Assembly: GCA_963717765.1 (NCBI GenBank)
Contig: CAVQWX010000002.1
Coordinates: 62,001 to 126,000 of the forward strand
Length of the DNA: 64,000 bases
DNA from: JACDER01 sp963717765
Lineage (GTDB): Bacteria; Actinomycetota; Thermoleophilia; Gaiellales; Gaiellaceae
Reading direction: 5' to 3'
This document shows, piece after piece, positions 60,571 to 64,000 of this stretch. The translations under genes and the position numbers were made by a program. Every line of letters begins with the position of its first letter. Positions within the stretch are counted from its first letter, which is position 1. Under the pieces are notes generated by a model, which did no database searches, was not told the DNA's origin, and saw only the letters and a program-made list of their open reading frames with translations.

Positions 60571-61397
60571 AGGTAGTCCGCCAGGCGGTGGCGGTACTCG
60601 AACGGAGAGGAGAACGTGCACGCCGGATCCGGCGCCTTGCCCCCGCGAAGCAGAGCCGCCACGCCGGCCACGGTCGTGGTCTCGGCGACGACGTTCTCGA
60701 TCTCGAGAGGAGAGCGCGGCGACTCGAGCAGGATGCGTGCCGCGTCCTCGACGTGAACGACGCCGATCGTGGCGCTCCCGCCGTCGTCCAGCGGGAGCTC
60801 CTCGCCGGCGGCGTTCAGCACCTTGAACTTGTCCACGACCGTCTGCGACTCGGGGCGGCCGTGCTCGACCGGGCTCGGGCCGTAGACGATTCCCAGCCTG
60901 AGGAGCGACAGCTCGAAGCCGGCGCGCTTCGCGTACAGCTGCAGGCACAGCTCCGCGTAGATCTTGGACAGGTGGGAGAGGTCGCGCTGCACGCCGTACG
61001 GATGCTGCGGCCCGATCTCGCCTTCCAATCCCTCCCCGTACACGTGTGCCGAGCTCCCGTAGACCAGAGGCGCGCCCAGCTCGGCCACGGCCTCGGCGAC
61101 GTGCCGAGCGCCGGTCACGTTCGTCTCCTCGGTGTAGTCGGGGTCGCGCTCCGAGAGCGGCCGGCTGGCCTGTGCCGCGAGCAAGTAGACCTTTCGCGGC
61201 CGCTCCGCGAGCAGCTTCTCCAGGTGCTGGGGGCGGCGGACGTCGGCGGTCTCGACCCGCGCGCCGCGCGCCTCCAGTCCGTCCAGCTGCTCGCGCTTGG
61301 TCGCGAACCAGTTGTCCGCGAGCGTGACCGGCAGCCCGGCGTCGAGCGCGAGCTCCGCCAGCTTCGCCCCGATATAGCCCGCCCCCAGTACGAGCAG
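60567..61397 (-). CDS. NAD-dependent epimerase/dehydratase with unclear start
   Basis: This protein of about 276 residues has the Rossmann motif LLVLGAGYIGAKLAELALDA, YGSSAHVYG, and a typical SDR C-terminal domain (GVVHVEDAARILLESPR). Where a YxxxK would be expected the sequence reads DLSHLSKIYAE, so catalysis may differ. No ATG, GTG or TTG lies in frame between the upstream stop and the glycine motif; the CTG at 61397 is my best candidate. It follows the nucleotide-sugar dehydrogenase gene by 10 bases. Confidence 0.75.
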   Translation of the reverse strand: MLVLGAGYIGAKLAELALDAGLPVTLADNWFATKREQLDGLEARGARVETADVRRPQHLEKLLAERPRKVYLLAAQASRPLSERDPDYTEETNVTGARHVAEAVAELGAPLVYGSSAHVYGEGLEGEIGPQHPYGVQRDLSHLSKIYAELCLQLYAKRAGFELSLLRLGIVYGPSPVEHGRPESQTVVDKFKVLNAAGEELPLDDGGSATIGVVHVEDAARILLESPRSPLEIENVVAETTTVAGVAALLRGGKAPDPACTFSSPFEYRHRLADYL

Positions 61398-61407
61398 AGG
61401 GTCAGAC

Positions 61408-62715
61408 TCAGATGCGCTTGACGTTGTCCCCGTCCGGGACGACGTTGCGCGTGTCCACGATCAGCGCGGCACGATCCCAGAGCGGCTGCTCGAGGAACTC
61501 GCCGTGCTGCGTCAGGAGGACGACGCAATCGGCGCCGGCGACGCGCTCGGCCGACCACTCGACGCTGGAGTGGAGGACGCCGTCGAGCTCGAACTCGGAC
61601 ACCCACGGATCGCTGTAGGACACGTCCCCGCCGCGCAGGAGCAGCTGGCGCATTACCTCGAAGCTCGGCGACTCGCGCGTGTCGTGGACGTTCGCCTTGT
61701 ACGCCACCCCGAGCAGCAGGATCTTCGACCCCTTGATCGGCTTGGCCGCGTCGTTCAGCGCGTCGCCGACCTTCTGCACGACGTACATCGGCATGCGCGC
61801 GTTGACCTCGTGCGCGGCCTCGATCAGCTGCGCCGAGTAGCCGTACTCCCGCAGTCTCCAAGCCAGATAGTGAGGGACGATCGGGATGCAGTCCCCGCCG
61901 AGCCCGGGGCCCGGGTAGTGGGTGAGGAAGGCAAACGGCTTTGTCGCCGCGGCCTCGATGACTTCCCAGGCGGAGATGCCGAGCTTGTCGCACATGAGTG
62001 CCAGCTCGTTCGCCAGCGCGATGTTCACCGCGCGGAAGGTGTTCTCGTGGATCTTCGCGGTCTCGGCGACGCGCGTGGACGAGCACGGGACGATCGTGTC
62101 CACGATCTCTCCGTACAGGAGCTTCGTGCGGCGGCGGCACTCTTCGGTCACGCCGGCGACCAGCTTGGGCGTGTTCTTGATCGTGTAGTCCGCGTTGCCC
62201 GGATCGACTCGCTCGGGCGCGTAGCCGAGGAAGAAGTCACGGCCGACGCGGCCGCCGGCGGACTCCAGGATCGGCAGGACGATCTCCTCCGTCGTCCCCG
62301 GGTACGTCGTGGACTGCAGGATGACGAGCTGGCCGTGGCGCAGGTGCGCGGCGACCGATTCGGCTGCCGAGACGATGTACGAGAGATCGGGAGTGCGCGT
62401 CTTGGAGAGCGGGGTGGGGACGCAGATCGTCAGAGCGTCCAGCTCGGAGACCGCTCTGTAGTCGGTCGTCGGCTTCATCCGCCCGTCCACCTTCCCGAAG
62501 CGCTCGACCGGCACGTCGACGAGGTAGGAGCGTCCCTCGGTCAGTGCGCTCACCCGGGCCTCGTCCAGGTCGATGCCGGTGACCTCGAAGCCGGTCTCGG
62601 CGAAGGCCATCGCCAGGGGCAGTCCGGCGTAGCCGAGCCCGACGATTCCGATCTTTGCCTCGCGGGTCCGGAGGCGTTCGTCGAAGGTCTGCTGCGATGT
62701 CACAAGCTCTGTCAC
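61408..62715 (-). CDS. UDP-sugar (UDP-N-acetylmannosamine/glucose type) 6-dehydrogenase
   Basis: This 435-residue protein has the NAD motif IGIVGLGYAGLPLAMAFAET, the YAPERVDPGN region and the catalytic-Cys motif GPGLGGDCIPIVP. The C-terminal domain with LLLGVAYKANVHDTRESPSF is typical of WecC/UGD enzymes. It oxidises the C6 alcohol of a nucleotide sugar to the uronic acid. The GTG at 62715 is nine bases after TACGAT (62730-62725). It leads a four-gene minus-strand sugar operon. Confidence 0.92.
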   Translation of the reverse strand: MTELVTSQQTFDERLRTREAKIGIVGLGYAGLPLAMAFAETGFEVTGIDLDEARVSALTEGRSYLVDVPVERFGKVDGRMKPTTDYRAVSELDALTICVPTPLSKTRTPDLSYIVSAAESVAAHLRHGQLVILQSTTYPGTTEEIVLPILESAGGRVGRDFFLGYAPERVDPGNADYTIKNTPKLVAGVTEECRRRTKLLYGEIVDTIVPCSSTRVAETAKIHENTFRAVNIALANELALMCDKLGISAWEVIEAAATKPFAFLTHYPGPGLGGDCIPIVPHYLAWRLREYGYSAQLIEAAHEVNARMPMYVVQKVGDALNDAAKPIKGSKILLLGVAYKANVHDTRESPSFEVMRQLLLRGGDVSYSDPWVSEFELDGVLHSSVEWSAERVAGADCVVLLTQHGEFLEQPLWDRAALIVDTRNVVPDGDNVKRI

Positions 62716-62771
62716 AAGCGTCCGATCGTACCAGCGAGGGTCGTCGATCCCCTCTGCTATAAGAACCTTCC

Positions 62772-63944
62772 ATGTCCTTCCCGGACTCCCTCCGCGCGCT
62801 CGTGGAGGAATCGTCGGCGCTGTGGGGGTTTCTCGTCGCGGCCGCCATCGTCCTTGTACTGACGCCGGTCGTCTCCATACTCGCCCCGCGCATCGGCGGG
62901 GTGGACGACAAGACGGACCGCCCGCGCGTGCACAAACTGCCGGTGCCCCGAATCGGCGGGCTCGCCATCGTCGTCGGGATCCTCGTGCCCATGGCGATCT
63001 TCATGAACCTCGACGGCGCCTACCTCGGGATCCTGATCGGGACGGCGCTGGCTGCCTTGCTCGGTCTGGTGGACGACATCTGGGGCGTCAGGCCCATCGC
63101 GAAGCTGGGCGGGATGGTGCTGATCGCTCTCATCCCGGTCGTCGGGTACGACGTCGTCTTCCACAACATCGGCCTGCCTCTGATCGGCTACCACCACATC
63201 GGCTGGGTCGCGTATCCGATCACGATCCTCTGGATCGCCGGCCTCGCCAACCTCGTGAATCTGATCGACGGAATGGACGCGCTGGCGGCCGGCATCGTCG
63301 CCATAGCCGCCTTCACGTTCGCGGTGCTGGCCGTGTCCTTCGGGCGGAACGAGGCGGCGATCCTGGCCATGATCGTCTGCGGAGCGACGCTCGCCTTCCT
63401 CCGCTCGAACTACCACCCCGCCAAGATCTTCATGGGCGACTCGGGTGCGCTCGCGCTCGGATTCGTGCTGGCCACGGTCGCGGTGCAGGGCGTGCTGAAG
63501 ACCGCGGCGACGATCGCGGTCGTCGCGCCGCTGCTCGTGATGGCCATCCCCATTCTCGACACGTCCTTCGTCGTTCTGAAGCGGCTCAAATACCGGCGGC
63601 CGCCGTGGGGGGCGGACCACAACCACTTCTACCACCGGTTCATGCGGATCGGATACTCGCAGCGGAAGACGGCGGCGTACCTGCACGTCTGGGCCGCGCT
63701 CGTCGCCGGCTACGCCATCCTCCTGCGCTTCGTCCCGCCGCGGCCGTTCGGCCACTGGGATCTCGGCAACACGCTGATCGACCTCGCGTACGGGCTCGTC
63801 GTCGTTGCCGCCTCCGTCTGGATGGTGTACTCGCTCGAGATCCTCAAGTCCCGCCATCTGCAGGTTCTGCGCGGAAAGCGCCGCGAGCCCGAGGAGGATC
63901 ACGAGGAAGCGGTCGAGCGCGTGCTCAGCTCCGGCAGGCGGTAG
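62772..63944 (+). CDS. Undecaprenyl-phosphate N-acetylglucosamine-1-phosphate transferase (WecA/TagO type)
   Basis: This 390-residue polytopic membrane enzyme of the MraY/WecA family has DDKTDRPRVHKLPVPRIGGL, the Mg-binding GLVDDIWG, NLIDGMDALAAG, the FMGDSGAL motif and the cytoplasmic HxxHR-type loop (DHNHFYHRFMR). It transfers a HexNAc-1-phosphate to the lipid carrier for cell-wall glycopolymers. The ATG is eight bases after TATAAG (62758-62763). In other actinobacteria this gene closely follows prfA-prmC-sua5 and precedes atp genes. Confidence 0.93.
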   Translation: MSFPDSLRALVEESSALWGFLVAAAIVLVLTPVVSILAPRIGGVDDKTDRPRVHKLPVPRIGGLAIVVGILVPMAIFMNLDGAYLGILIGTALAALLGLVDDIWGVRPIAKLGGMVLIALIPVVGYDVVFHNIGLPLIGYHHIGWVAYPITILWIAGLANLVNLIDGMDALAAGIVAIAAFTFAVLAVSFGRNEAAILAMIVCGATLAFLRSNYHPAKIFMGDSGALALGFVLATVAVQGVLKTAATIAVVAPLLVMAIPILDTSFVVLKRLKYRRPPWGADHNHFYHRFMRIGYSQRKTAAYLHVWAALVAGYAILLRFVPPRPFGHWDLGNTLIDLAYGLVVVAASVWMVYSLEILKSRHLQVLRGKRREPEEDHEEAVERVLSSGRR

Positions 63945-64000
63945 TTCGCTTCCGCCCGGGCCGGAGCGTCAACCGGCGCCAGGGTCAGACCTTCAGAATG

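Overview
The window reads as chromosomal DNA of a high-GC actinobacterium, most likely of the class Thermoleophilia (Gaiellales/Solirubrobacterales-like). This is inferred from GC-rich codon use, many GTG/TTG starts, genes chained by 4-base ATGA/GTGA overlaps, a cbb3-type oxidase with fused cytochrome c subunits, a complete hopanoid operon of the HpnCDE type, split methylmalonyl-CoA mutase, and the actinobacterial order rpmE-(DUF1385)-prfA-prmC-tsaC-glyA...wecA. No rRNA, tRNA, CRISPR array or intact insertion sequence was seen.

Layout. 0-5 kb: an ECF sigma factor with a translationally coupled membrane partner, an SRPBCC/ArsR/VOC operon, and a two-component system. 4.8-12.4 kb: a respiratory cluster (CcoN, a CcoO-CcoP fusion, small membrane proteins, and a 1064-residue oxidase-like protein with an internal triple repeat), apparently controlled by the adjacent response regulator. 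12.4-20 kb: a phosphatase, a decayed beta-lactamase-fold gene, an MhqO/MhqD-like ring-cleavage pair, a FAD oxidoreductase divergent from a TetR gene, and a hydrolase-glycosyltransferase fusion. 20-28 kb: eight overlapping genes (yjbQ, hpnC, hpnD, hpnE, polyprenyl synthase, shc, hpnG, hpnH) that should carry farnesyl diphosphate to squalene, hopene, adenosylhopane and its phosphorolysed product. 28-47 kb: acyl-CoA metabolism (thiolase, 3-hydroxyacyl-CoA dehydrogenase, acyl-CoA dehydrogenase, enoyl-CoA hydratase, both mutase subunits, the PduO cobalamin adenosyltransferase, ETF beta/alpha and ETF-quinone oxidoreductase). These are interspersed with an XRE/nucleotidyltransferase pair, three paralogous membrane proteins and two tandem M23 peptidase-like genes. 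47-55 kb: translation housekeeping. 55-64 kb: a VapBC-like module, gene remnants, two secreted orphans and a nucleotide-sugar cluster ending in a WecA-type transferase.

Cross-cutting signals. At least nineteen plus-strand genes and several minus-strand genes have a TANNNT-like -10 hexamer ending 6-9 bases before the start codon, which predicts leaderless mRNAs. At several divergent gene pairs the two opposing -10 hexamers overlap almost completely, giving one symmetric bidirectional promoter. Two ~175-bp long-hairpin elements flank a secreted epimerase-like gene next to prfA, and a palindrome-based dispersed repeat recurs at 15.5, 19.9 and 32.7 kb. The accessory segment 55.3-62.7 kb appears to interrupt the conserved glyA-wecA neighbourhood and contains displaced copies of the 3' ends of glyA and of the epimerase gene.

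All functional calls rest on reading translated sequence and motifs by eye. No database search or structure prediction was run.
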